DNA of 64,000 bases from an uncultured Desulfobulbus sp. (GTDB taxonomy: Bacteria > Desulfobacterota > Desulfobulbia > Desulfobulbales > Desulfobulbaceae), in the NCBI RefSeq assembly GCF_963665445.1, contig NZ_OY762276.1:1272001-1336000 (forward strand), given 5' to 3'. The notes under the pieces were generated by a model, which worked only from the letters and a program-made list of their open reading frames with translations, searched no databases and was not told the origin of the DNA. Shown here piece by piece: positions 9,170-16,917 of the stretch. Position numbers and translations under genes: made by a program. Position 1 is the stretch's first letter. The number at the start of each line of letters is the position of its first letter.

Positions 9170-10141
9170 GTGCGTATTGCTACCATTCGTTGGCTGGTGT
9201 TGATCATTTCCTTTGCGCTTCTTCTCTTTGGTGCCTGTACCGGGTTGCATCTGGGCAGTTTTCTCCCCACCTTTTCCTGTTGTTTTGTTCCTGCCAGGGC
9301 CGGAACCTGTTTTTTCCTTCCCCTGCAGCAGAGTCTGGGGTCGTTTACCTGGGAGGATATGCGACTTTTTTTCTTTGAGCGGTTTTTCTGGTTCAGCCTG
9401 CTGGTGCTCATACTCGGCCGGGCCTGGTGCGGTTGGATATGTCCGCTTGGATTTTTTCAGGATGCCCTTGACTGGCTGCGGCGGAAAATCGGCATGGGCT
9501 ACGGGCGCTTTGGTCATGCATTGCGCAGACGTCTTGCCTGGCTGAAATGGATTTTTTTTGGTGTGGCAGTGCTCATTCCCCTGTGGGTGGCTTTTCCCGT
9601 CTTCTTTCCTCCCGTGGCGCTTGACCTCAACATCCCCTTTTGCCAGCTCTGCCCGGGGAAATACATTTTGCCGTTGATCACCTTTTCCCAGGACCGGATT
9701 CTGGTGGATTTCGAATCCACGACCCGTTTGGTGATGTCCTCCCTGGGGCTGCTGTTTTCGATCACGGTCATTGTCGGCGCTTTTGTAAAACGCCGTTTCT
9801 GGTGCCCCTACTGTCCGTTGGGGTTGTTGATGTCCTGGTACCGTAAATGGAGCCTGTTCAAACTGAAAAAAGACGACGCCACCTGCACCCATTGTCAGAT
9901 TTGCGCCAATGTCTGCCCCATGGAGATCGAGGAGGTTTTCCGCTCCCGTGGCCGGATCGATGTCACCTTTGCAGACTGCATTCTCTGTCTGAAGTGTATC
10001 GAGCACTGTCCGGAAAACGATGCCCTGCGCGCCGACTTTCTCGGGCGGACCATCTACCGATCCTCAGCGCAAGGATTTTTCAATCATCCCGCTCTCCCCA
10101 CCCGAGCATCCCTGTCATCCGCGAACAAAACGCATGAATAA
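9170..10141 (+). CDS. NapH/CcoG-like membrane ferredoxin with 4Fe-4S clusters
   Basis: A 323-residue membrane protein with about four to five hydrophobic segments. It has two membrane-proximal motifs of the NapH/NosR type (CGWICPLGFF and CPYCPLGLL) and a C-terminal two-cluster ferredoxin domain (CTHCQICANVCP and CILCLKCIEHCP). Such proteins carry electrons from the quinone pool or a cytoplasmic donor across or along the membrane. The start is GTG at 9170, preceded by AAGGAGGAG; an ATG frame start at 9146 lies within the upstream gene. The stop overlaps the next start. In this cluster it could feed electrons to, or take them from, the HgdB/HgdC-like pair that follows (inference). Confidence 0.85.
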   Translation: MRIATIRWLVLIISFALLLFGACTGLHLGSFLPTFSCCFVPARAGTCFFLPLQQSLGSFTWEDMRLFFFERFFWFSLLVLILGRAWCGWICPLGFFQDALDWLRRKIGMGYGRFGHALRRRLAWLKWIFFGVAVLIPLWVAFPVFFPPVALDLNIPFCQLCPGKYILPLITFSQDRILVDFESTTRLVMSSLGLLFSITVIVGAFVKRRFWCPYCPLGLLMSWYRKWSLFKLKKDDATCTHCQICANVCPMEIEEVFRSRGRIDVTFADCILCLKCIEHCPENDALRADFLGRTIYRSSAQGFFNHPALPTRASLSSANKTHE

Positions 10142-11429
10142 AGTGATCCAACCCCAAGTCAACAACCGTCAGCTGCGGCAAATCGGTCGGGAAGCCGCCC
10201 GGCAGCTGCAGCTTCTTCGCGAACTGCCGGGAGCACCGGCCTACCTTGCGCCCTTTATCGACGCCCTGGAAAGGGTCTTTGTCGCCAACGATCCAGGCCC
10301 CTTGCTCCAGGGTGACGATGGGCCGAGGCCGGTTATCGGCATCTACTGCATCCTGGTGCCGGAGGAGTTGATCTATGCGGCCGGTGCCATCCCCCTGCGA
10401 CTCTGCGGCGGCTGTTCCTCCTCCTGCGCGGCGGGCGAGGAGCATGTGCCCCGCGATGGTTGTCCCTTGGCCAAATCCTCGCTTGGCCTGACCGCGCAAC
10501 CGGGACTTGCCGTCTACGATCTCTGCGATGTGGTGATCGTACCCACCACTTGCGATGCCAAGCGTAAGTTTGCCGAGGAGTTGTCCCGCTTTCGCGAGGT
10601 GTGGATGCTGGAGGTGCCCCATCTCAAGGATTCGGAAATCTCCCAGCACGCCTGGCTGCAACAGGTCGAGGCACTGAAGGCACGGCTTGAAGCGTATATG
10701 CGCGAAAAAAGCGGCAAGGTCTGCACAATCACCGCGCCTGGGCTCGAATGGGCGATTGCCAGACAGGCACAGGCGCAAGTGCAGATGCGGCGGCTGCAGC
10801 TGTTGCGGAGCCGGGACGTCACCTCTATCTGGGGACGGCAGGCCCTGCTGGTTGCCGGTGCCTACTCCTTTATGGAGGTCGGTGCTTGGACCGCAGCGCT
10901 TACCCGGTTGAACGATGAGCTGGAGGAGGGGCATGCGATACACAAAGAGACGTCCCCGCGCATGCTCATTGCCGGCAGTCCGGTGATTTTCCCCAACTTC
11001 AAGCTGCCCAACCTGATCGAAGAGTTGGGGGCGGTTGTGGTGGCGGATGAATCCTGTGTCGGCGACCGAACACTCTACGACCCGGTGGGTCATCCGGAAC
11101 GCAACCTGCACGCGCAGCTCATCAGTCTGGCTGCCCGTTACCTCATGCCCTGTATCTGTCCGAGTTTCGCCCCCAACGAGGACCGATTGGTCACCCTGCG
11201 CCGAATGATCGCCACCCACCGGGTCGACGGAGTGGTCTACCATGTGCTCAAGGGGTGTGTGGTCTATGACTTTGAGGTCGGTCGGGTGGAACGGGCGCTG
11301 AAGGAGTGCAATGTCCCTGTGGTCCGCATCGAAACCGACTACAGCCCGGAGGATGTGGAACAGTTGCGTACCCGCATTGAGGCGTTTGTCGAGATGCTTA
11401 TGCAACGCAAGAAGAAAACAAAGGAGTGA
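10134..11429 (+). CDS. 2-hydroxyacyl-CoA dehydratase D-family protein (HgdB-like, probable double-cubane-type Fe-S protein)
   Basis: The 431-residue product belongs to the HgdB/FldC/BcrB family. Conserved cysteines are seen in LCGGCSSSC (about residues 89-97), DGC (about 110), PTTC (about 139), DESC (about 305) and PCICPS (about 339). Members either dehydrate 2-hydroxyacyl-CoA as a two-subunit enzyme or, as single-subunit double-cubane proteins, reduce small molecules at very low potential. Only one such subunit gene is present, followed seven bases later by the activator gene, which is the arrangement of the stand-alone reductase type. The start at 10134 overlaps the preceding stop by eight bases. 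There are no CoA-transferase or acyl-CoA genes nearby, which argues against amino-acid fermentation. Confidence 0.85.
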   Translation: MNKVIQPQVNNRQLRQIGREAARQLQLLRELPGAPAYLAPFIDALERVFVANDPGPLLQGDDGPRPVIGIYCILVPEELIYAAGAIPLRLCGGCSSSCAAGEEHVPRDGCPLAKSSLGLTAQPGLAVYDLCDVVIVPTTCDAKRKFAEELSRFREVWMLEVPHLKDSEISQHAWLQQVEALKARLEAYMREKSGKVCTITAPGLEWAIARQAQAQVQMRRLQLLRSRDVTSIWGRQALLVAGAYSFMEVGAWTAALTRLNDELEEGHAIHKETSPRMLIAGSPVIFPNFKLPNLIEELGAVVVADESCVGDRTLYDPVGHPERNLHAQLISLAARYLMPCICPSFAPNEDRLVTLRRMIATHRVDGVVYHVLKGCVVYDFEVGRVERALKECNVPVVRIETDYSPEDVEQLRTRIEAFVEMLMQRKKKTKE

Positions 11430-11435
11430 CACACT

Positions 11436-12221
11436 ATGGAATACTTTGCGGGTATTGACGCCGGTTCAACCTACGTCAAGGTGGCGGTCCTGACCGGGGA
11501 GGGCGAGTTGGCCGGATACCAGCACCGGCCCACCGGTATCGATGCGGCCGGCAATTCGCGCATCATGCTGGATTCGATCATGGAGGGGCTGGGTACATCT
11601 ACCTCAACTCTTCGGGCAATCATGGCCACCGGCTACAGCCGCAGGATCATCGACGTGGCCCACGACACCATCACCGAGATCCGCGCCCATGCCGCCGGGG
11701 CACTGCTGACCGCACCACTGCAGGCCAGCATCCGTACCGTCATCGATATCGGCGGCCAGGACAGCAAGGTGATCGTTCTCGGCGAGGACGGCGACACCCA
11801 GAATTTCGTGATGAACGACAAGTGCGCTGCCGGAACCGGGCGTTTTCTCGAATCCCTGGCCCGGGTTTTGGAACTGACGGTCGCCGATCTCGGCCCCCTG
11901 TCCCTGCAATCCACCGCCCCGGCCACCATCAACTCCACCTGCGTCGTCTTTGCCGAGTCCGAGGTTATCTCCCTGGTCGCGCGGAAAACACCGGCCAGGG
12001 ATATCGTCGCCGGTATTCATGAGGCCCTGGCCAAGCGCATCGGCGGCATGGCGCGCAAGGCCCGCTTTGAGCCGGGAGTGCTCCTTACCGGAGGCGGCGG
12101 CCTCAACCCCGGTATTGTTCAGGCCCTGGAGGATGAACTGATGGTGGATATTCACCTGCCACTCTATCCGCAGCTCAACGGTGCCATCGGTGCGGCCAGA
12201 TTGGCCGGAGAACAGGGGTAA
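11436..12221 (+). CDS. ASKHA-family activator ATPase of 2-hydroxyacyl-CoA dehydratase (HgdC-like)
   Basis: The 261-residue product is a complete activase: phosphate-1 loop GIDAGSTYVKV near residues 6-16, DIGGQDSKV near 104-112, NDKCAAGTGRFLE with the first bridging cysteine near 131, and a second cysteine in NSTCVVFAESEV near 168. In known homologues a single 4Fe-4S cluster bridges the dimer through these two cysteines, and ATP hydrolysis drives one electron at very low potential into the partner HgdB-type protein. AAAGGAG precedes the start. Immediate pairing with the HgdB-like gene makes the functional link strong. The final electron acceptor is unknown; a corrinoid, heme or other tetrapyrrole is suggested by the context (inference). 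Confidence 0.92.
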   Translation: MEYFAGIDAGSTYVKVAVLTGEGELAGYQHRPTGIDAAGNSRIMLDSIMEGLGTSTSTLRAIMATGYSRRIIDVAHDTITEIRAHAAGALLTAPLQASIRTVIDIGGQDSKVIVLGEDGDTQNFVMNDKCAAGTGRFLESLARVLELTVADLGPLSLQSTAPATINSTCVVFAESEVISLVARKTPARDIVAGIHEALAKRIGGMARKARFEPGVLLTGGGGLNPGIVQALEDELMVDIHLPLYPQLNGAIGAARLAGEQG

Positions 12222-12225
12222 GTCA

Positions 12226-12867
12226 ATGCCCACTCTTTCGCTCATTGGTACCGGGCTGCTGCTGGGCTTGGCCACGGGGCCGTCCTGTCTGGCTTCCTGC
12301 GCTCCGGTGGTGGTACCGGTGCTGTTGTGCACGACCGCGCCTTCAGTGCATAGGCGGTTTGCCTGGCCCATGCTCAGCAGCCTTCTCTTCGGTCGTCTGC
12401 TTGCCTATATTCTGGTCGGCGCCTTGGCGGGAGTCAGCGGGCGTTCCCTTCAGGTGATCAACGCTGATCTCGTGCCATGGCTGAGTCTGGTGCTGGCCCT
12501 CATTCTGCTCGCACACGGTCTTGGTCTGCTGCGAAATTTTATGTGCTGTACTGTCGGACGGTTGGGAGGTTTCGCTTCGCCTTTTATTCTGGGAGTACTC
12601 ACCGGCCTTTCGCTGTGTCCGCCGTTTGTTGTCGCTGTCTCCTGGGTCTGGGGCCAAGAGATGGGGCCATTGCCGGGTATGCTATTTTTCTTCGCCTTTT
12701 TTGGCGGCACCTCGATGTATCTCCTGCCCCTTGGGTTTGGCGGCTATCTTGCCCAAGGCCCATCCTTTGTTCGGCTGGGGCGATTGCTTTCCGTTTGCAG
12801 TGGGCTCTTTTTTCTGCTGCAATTTTTCTTGACGGTGCGGGGAAAAATATGGATCAGTCCGGGCTAA
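12226..12867 (+). CDS. Small polytopic membrane protein, CcdA/UreH/TauE-like
   Basis: The 213-residue product is nearly all hydrophobic, with about six membrane segments. Cysteines lie in the first segment (GPSCLASCAPVVVP) and again in GLSLCPPFVVAVSW, a symmetric arrangement resembling DsbD/CcdA-type electron or thiol carriers and the UreH_2/TauE group of putative metal or sulfite transporters. The start chosen gives a normal N-terminal membrane segment; the in-frame ATG at 12181 lies inside the activator gene. It begins four bases after that gene and is co-transcribed. It could move reductant across the membrane or transport a metal released by the cluster; both are inference. Confidence 0.7.
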   Translation: MPTLSLIGTGLLLGLATGPSCLASCAPVVVPVLLCTTAPSVHRRFAWPMLSSLLFGRLLAYILVGALAGVSGRSLQVINADLVPWLSLVLALILLAHGLGLLRNFMCCTVGRLGGFASPFILGVLTGLSLCPPFVVAVSWVWGQEMGPLPGMLFFFAFFGGTSMYLLPLGFGGYLAQGPSFVRLGRLLSVCSGLFFLLQFFLTVRGKIWISPG

Positions 12868-13050
12868 GGGGGTGTTCGCAAATAACTTGGGCAAAATTGC
12901 GCTCATATTTGGGTCAGATTTGGTTGTGGCGATCAGCGCAAAACCGCAGGCGTAGCAGGGCTACGTCGAGGATTGTGTGTTTGAGCCGCTGCCAAAGATG
13001 GCCCGAAGATGAGATGCAAGATGTTCAAGTTATTTGCTGACAGCCCCTAA
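12865..13050. repeat. MITE-like element with terminal inverted repeats, inside the operon
   Basis: The 186-bp gap between two cluster genes is bounded by imperfect 25-bp inverted ends: 12865-12889 and 13026-13050 match at 21 of 25 positions, including the perfect core GCAAATAACTTG. Inside lies a perfect short palindrome CGTAGC-AGG-GCTACG (about 12952-12966). No ORF is convincing. The element starts at the stop of one gene and ends two bases before the next start, so the mRNA probably carries it as a large folded spacer. A non-autonomous mobile element or a REP-like structure is likely. Confidence 0.6.
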
Positions 13051-13052
13051 GC

Positions 13053-14081
13053 ATGAAAATGTTGATCATCCCTTTTGAGCAGGCCCGCATGATTGCCCCG
13101 CTTGTCAAGGTGGCCCTTCTCGTCGCTCACCAGGCCGTCCAGTTCCTGCCCTTTACCTTTGTCGCCCTGGTGGTCACCGAGTTGATGCTTCGCTACGGGG
13201 TCTTTGCCAAATTGGAGCCCCTGGGAAAACCGTTGACCCGCATGTCCCGGCTGCCCTCGGTGAGCACCCTGACCCTGATCACCGGCATGGGATCGGTCCT
13301 TGCGGCGAATTCGATGCTGGTCACCTACCGTAGCAAGAACATCATCAACGATCGGGAACTGGTGCTCTCCTCCCTGCTCAACTCGATCCCGGTCTATCTC
13401 AAGGAACTGCTTACCTACCATTTTCCGGTGATCTTGCCCCTGTTGGGTCCCTGGGTGGGCGGTATCTACCTGGTGACCTTCTGGCTGGCAGGGGTGATCA
13501 AGCTGGCGGTGGTCATTGTCGCCGGTCGGCTGCTCCTTGGCTCTGGTCGTGAGGAAGGGGCGGGCGAGAAAACGCGATCCTCCGACGGCAGCGGAAAGCA
13601 GGAAGAGGCACGTTTTATTCCCACGCTGGTGGACGCTGTCAAAAAACAGAGCCGCCTCTTTCTCCGCATCACCGCCTACAGCCTGGGCATGATGTTTGTG
13701 GTCCTCTTAGGCCTGGAACTGGGAGTGTTCGACTGGACCGATGCCGTGATCGGGCCGATGGCCCGCCAGGTCGGTCTGCCCGCTGTGGTCCTGGGGCCGC
13801 TGGGAGTCTATGCGGTGAGCCCGCTGGCCGGCGTTTCGTCCCTGGCCGCTCTCCTCAGCCAGCACCTGATCACCGGGCAGCAGGCGATTGTCGCCCTGAT
13901 GATCGGTGGCCTGGTGATGGCGCCCATCATGTATTTGCGCACCATGTTGCCCAACTATGTCGGGCTTTTTGGGGCGAAGATAGGGGGATGGATTGTCCTG
14001 CTTTCCCTTTGCTGTGCCCTGGGCGCACGTAGCCTGGTCCTTGGCCTGGTCCTCTGGGGAGGGCATTTTTGCACCCGGTAA
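13053..14081 (+). CDS. Nucleoside-recognition (GATE) domain membrane protein
   Basis: The 342-residue protein has about eight membrane segments in two halves separated by a hydrophilic stretch near residues 165-195. The pattern ITGMGSVLAANSMLVTYRSKNIINDRELVLSSLLNS is typical of nucleoside-recognition/GATE domains, also found in FeoB and SpoIIM-type transporters. The ligand is unknown for most members. The gene ends the 1-14 kb cluster and has a weak Shine-Dalgarno because the repeat element lies directly upstream. A role as permease for a product or metal of this cluster is inference; it could also be unrelated and merely downstream. Confidence 0.75.
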   Translation: MKMLIIPFEQARMIAPLVKVALLVAHQAVQFLPFTFVALVVTELMLRYGVFAKLEPLGKPLTRMSRLPSVSTLTLITGMGSVLAANSMLVTYRSKNIINDRELVLSSLLNSIPVYLKELLTYHFPVILPLLGPWVGGIYLVTFWLAGVIKLAVVIVAGRLLLGSGREEGAGEKTRSSDGSGKQEEARFIPTLVDAVKKQSRLFLRITAYSLGMMFVVLLGLELGVFDWTDAVIGPMARQVGLPAVVLGPLGVYAVSPLAGVSSLAALLSQHLITGQQAIVALMIGGLVMAPIMYLRTMLPNYVGLFGAKIGGWIVLLSLCCALGARSLVLGLVLWGGHFCTR

Positions 14082-14263
14082 AACTGCCAGCGGCTTTCAG
14101 GGAGGAATGTTTCACCGTGATCTTTGTTCGATGAGATCTGTCCCAGAGTAGAATTTTTTTTGATGATGCTTGTGTCAATCAACCAGCAGTTCCCGATTTT
14201 TCCAGAGTCCTCGTATTCATTGGGCTTCCGAGTAGAGCGGGTGCTGCTGGCTAATTGAGAATA

Positions 14264-14478
14264 TCGTTCTCGTAAAAAGCCTCGAGAACGACGTTTCGAG
14301 CTTTGTAAGTTGCTGATTTTACGATGCGTGACATTCGGGCTTTTGACTTTTTACGAAGCCATCAATATTGTCGTTCTCGTAAAAAACCTCGAGAACGACG
14401 TTTCGAGTTTTGTAAGTTGCTGATTTCACGATGCGTGACATTCAGGCTTTTGACCTTTTACGAAGCCATCAATATTCA
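14264..14478 (-). repeat. Two tandem copies of a dispersed 107-bp repeat
   Basis: Two units start at 14264 and 14371, so the period is 107 bp. Each unit read on the minus strand has the order: GCTTCGTAAAA, AAGCCTGAATGTCACGCATCG (one copy differs by one base), AACTTAC, CTCGAAACGTCGTTCTCG and a closing hairpin in which CGTTCTCG pairs with CGAGAACG around a short loop. The copy at 14371-14478 overlaps the 3' end of the PRPP-synthetase-like gene. Matching units occur at 49518-49694 and 58414-58628, and decayed ones elsewhere. The remaining part of the 14082-14263 gap shows no gene. Confidence 0.85.
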
Positions 14479-15664
14479 GCATCAGCGGATTGTCACTTTT
14501 GACAGGCGTTTGCTGTGCAACGGCATACGGGGTTGCCTTTTGTAAGGGGTGATGCCCCTTTAAAAGCGCAGAAACAGAGTTATGATCTTCACTCTCCTCA
14601 TTATATGCACTTGCGTGCAGCGCGGATAAAATTGCCCCTAAGTATTTCCCCGTTTTGATGACATGAATAATGGAGCTTTGTTCAATCGCGTTGGCGATGT
14701 CAGGACTGGTCAGGATGTGGTTGTATGTATCGGTGATGAAAACCACGTCAAGATCACTTGCATTGATTCTGTCGATCGAAGCCGTTGCCGTTTCCTTGGT
14801 GGGATCTGTTGTAAAGAGTCCACTTGTCGCGCAAAGTGTAACGGATCGCGCGCCTTGCTTTTTCAGCAGCATTGCAAGGTCACACGCCGTCCCGCCTGAA
14901 GCCACCATGTCTTCAAATATAACGACATCCTTGCCTTCCACATCTGAACTAAAACCTTTGATTTTTATTTTTCCCGTTGTCTTGTCCCGGTCTTTTAAAC
15001 CTTGAGGCCAGTCATCTTGATCTGGATTTCCATGAAGCCCTAAGACATAAGACAAACTTGCACGAAATGAGCGACTGATACGTTTGGTCGAACCCGCATC
15101 GGCGTGGGATGGTAAAAGATTTTCGCGGTAGATAAGACCTTGTTCAATCATACTTTTCAGTTGAATCGCGAAGGGAAAGGCAAAATGGGTGATAGTACAG
15201 GTTTCAACATTCCCGTTGCCATCTAAAAACTTTTCCCGTGTCAATCCTGCATTATGGGGGTCAGCCACAACAACAGAAGAACAAAGTGGGCGTAGGGTCT
15301 CAATGGTATCGATCAGTGCCGGCGCGTTGCGTTCATCCCACATATCATCCGAGCGGCCATACCACATATAGGGCAATACCAAACAAATGTGCTGCGCGCC
15401 GGAACGTTTTGCTGCGCGTAACAAAAGACGTGCCTCCTTTTCCTGTTTGTTTGGGTCCCCTGAGGCTGATGCAACAACAATGACCCCGTGTCCGCGCATA
15501 TTTTGTTCCAGGGTGGTTTGAATTTCTTTGTCGTTAAATTGCTTGTAGTTGATGGCAACAATTCGAGTTTTCATACACTCTGCAATATCATGGGCCAAAT
15601 GCTGACTGCTAAATCCGGAAATGATGAGCGGTGTGCATAGGGAGGAGGGGGAGGCATTTGTCAT
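14426..15664 (-). CDS. Ribose-phosphate pyrophosphokinase-like protein (PRPP synthetase family)
   Basis: The 412-residue protein shares the two-domain PRPP-synthetase/phosphoribosyltransferase fold: an N-terminal half with DPNKQEKEARLLLRAAKRSGA and LVLPYMWYGRSD, and a C-terminal PRPP loop VVIFEDMVASGGTACDLA. Ordinary PRPP synthetases have about 315 residues; the extra length is a linker near residues 180-240 and a C-terminal tail. The last 15 or so residues (from DGFVKGQKPECHAS) are encoded by the 107-bp repeat, which also supplies the stop. Base composition is more AT-rich than that of flanking genes, hinting at transfer. It stands alone between convergent and same-strand neighbours. Catalytic activity is uncertain; a housekeeping copy probably exists elsewhere. 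Confidence 0.75.
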   Translation of the reverse strand: MTNASPSSLCTPLIISGFSSQHLAHDIAECMKTRIVAINYKQFNDKEIQTTLEQNMRGHGVIVVASASGDPNKQEKEARLLLRAAKRSGAQHICLVLPYMWYGRSDDMWDERNAPALIDTIETLRPLCSSVVVADPHNAGLTREKFLDGNGNVETCTITHFAFPFAIQLKSMIEQGLIYRENLLPSHADAGSTKRISRSFRASLSYVLGLHGNPDQDDWPQGLKDRDKTTGKIKIKGFSSDVEGKDVVIFEDMVASGGTACDLAMLLKKQGARSVTLCATSGLFTTDPTKETATASIDRINASDLDVVFITDTYNHILTSPDIANAIEQSSIIHVIKTGKYLGAILSALHASAYNEESEDHNSVSALLKGHHPLQKATPYAVAQQTPVKSDNPLMLNIDGFVKGQKPECHAS

Positions 15665-15893
15665 GATTCATCCTTTTATGATGTGAGCGAAGAGGGCTGG
15701 TGTTCGCAAAGAACAGGAGAAATCAGTTCGAGCCAAATCAAGACTAACCCTTGTGATGTAAGGGGTAAAGCGAAAATCGTATTGCGCGACAAAGCGTATT
15801 GCAGACCAGAGACGGCCCCGCCTTTCTGGAGAGAATTAGAGCATGATTGAGGTCATGCCTGACGCTCTATCATGAGAGGGACTGTTACAAAAG

Positions 15894-15922
15894 CCGCCGA
15901 CCATGAGAATCAGGGTCGGCGG
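15894..15922. terminator. GC-rich hairpin, possible terminator
   Basis: A perfect 9-bp stem (CCGCCGACC / GGTCGGCGG) with an 11-base loop lies in the otherwise empty gap 15665-16063. No long T run follows on either strand, so it may be a weak terminator for the minus-strand ferredoxin gene or another structured element. The rest of this 400-bp gap shows no gene or RNA that I recognise. Confidence 0.4.
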
Positions 15923-16063
15923 TGAATAGTAGTGCTTTTAATTTGTTATGTATTTGTGAATAGTTAACTGTATACGATGAATGCTTACGGGGTCAGGAGT
16001 ATGGAAGATGGGCCATGCTTTGAAAACTTGCCCGCGATCGGTTGCGGACCGATGTATCGTTGA

Positions 16064-16888
16064 TCAACAGATTGGGGCCTGCGCATCCATCCCGAAAAAT
16101 TCCGGTTCCTTTCGTCTGCTGCAGTTTTGATGCAGCCTGTCGGCAATGTCGGCGATTGTCCTCCCCTCCCATATTCTTGCCTTTTCCGGACAGCCCTTTA
16201 TGCAGGCGCAACAGCGGATGCATAATTCTGTTGTGGTAAGAACCGCCTCTCCGTCGATACGGATGGCACCTGTTGGACAGAGGGAGACACAGGTGCCGCA
16301 AAGCGTACATGCGCTTGCATGCGTCACCGGGGCAATGCTCATGGAATGGCGTTCTTTGTAGGGGTGATTGCCGGGTATGGGCACATCCTGCAGTTCCTTG
16401 AACGATTGAACCGCATTGAGATGCTCTTTCACCCTCCTGCCAAAATCAACGGCCTTCTCCACATCCTCACTATCCGGTCGGCCATTGGCAATGGGTACCT
16501 CCGGAGTTGCAAAAGAGTGTTCGCCGATGAAGGCAGCCCCGGCAAGGGGAACAAAGCCCAAGGTCAGGGTAAGTTCTTTGAGCTCCAGCAAGGCATCTTC
16601 AAAGGCCCTGTTGCCATACGTGACCACGAGAACAGCCGGGGTGTTGTTCGCCTGGATCTGTTGCAACCGCTTGACCGCATCGACGGGCAGGCGGCCCCCG
16701 TACACGGGAGCGCCAATAAGGGCCAGTTCCTCTGCAGGTACGGCGGTTTTTTGTTGGGCTGACTGGGGCAGGGTAAGGTTCATCTGCTCCACCTGTTCTG
16801 CTCCAATGCCTTCAGCGATATTTTTTAAAATTATGGCGGTTGTTCCAGTTGGGGAAAAAGAGATGAGCCTGACTTGTTTAATGTCCAT
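16064..16888 (-). CDS. EFR1-type flavodoxin/ferredoxin fusion protein
   Basis: The 274-residue product has an N-terminal flavodoxin-like domain with the FMN-binding loop SFSPTGTT near residues 10-17, GAPVYGGRLP and VVTYGNRAFEDAL, then a C-terminal ferredoxin domain with two 4Fe-4S motifs (CTLCGTCVSLCP and CIRCCACIKGCP). This is the EFR1 architecture; such proteins are soluble electron carriers of unknown partner. It lies 29 bp downstream of the gapN-like gene on the same strand and is probably co-transcribed, so it might take or deliver electrons linked to that dehydrogenase, but no direct evidence shows this. Confidence 0.88.
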   Translation of the reverse strand: MDIKQVRLISFSPTGTTAIILKNIAEGIGAEQVEQMNLTLPQSAQQKTAVPAEELALIGAPVYGGRLPVDAVKRLQQIQANNTPAVLVVTYGNRAFEDALLELKELTLTLGFVPLAGAAFIGEHSFATPEVPIANGRPDSEDVEKAVDFGRRVKEHLNAVQSFKELQDVPIPGNHPYKERHSMSIAPVTHASACTLCGTCVSLCPTGAIRIDGEAVLTTTELCIRCCACIKGCPEKARIWEGRTIADIADRLHQNCSRRKEPEFFGMDAQAPIC

Positions 16889-16917
16889 TTTTTTCTACCT
16901 GCTTTCGATGAGGGGGG

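Noticed and set aside
14264-14478. Possible CRISPR array
   Set aside because: The repeats are long, only two per site, directly adjacent without unique spacers, and no cas gene is nearby.
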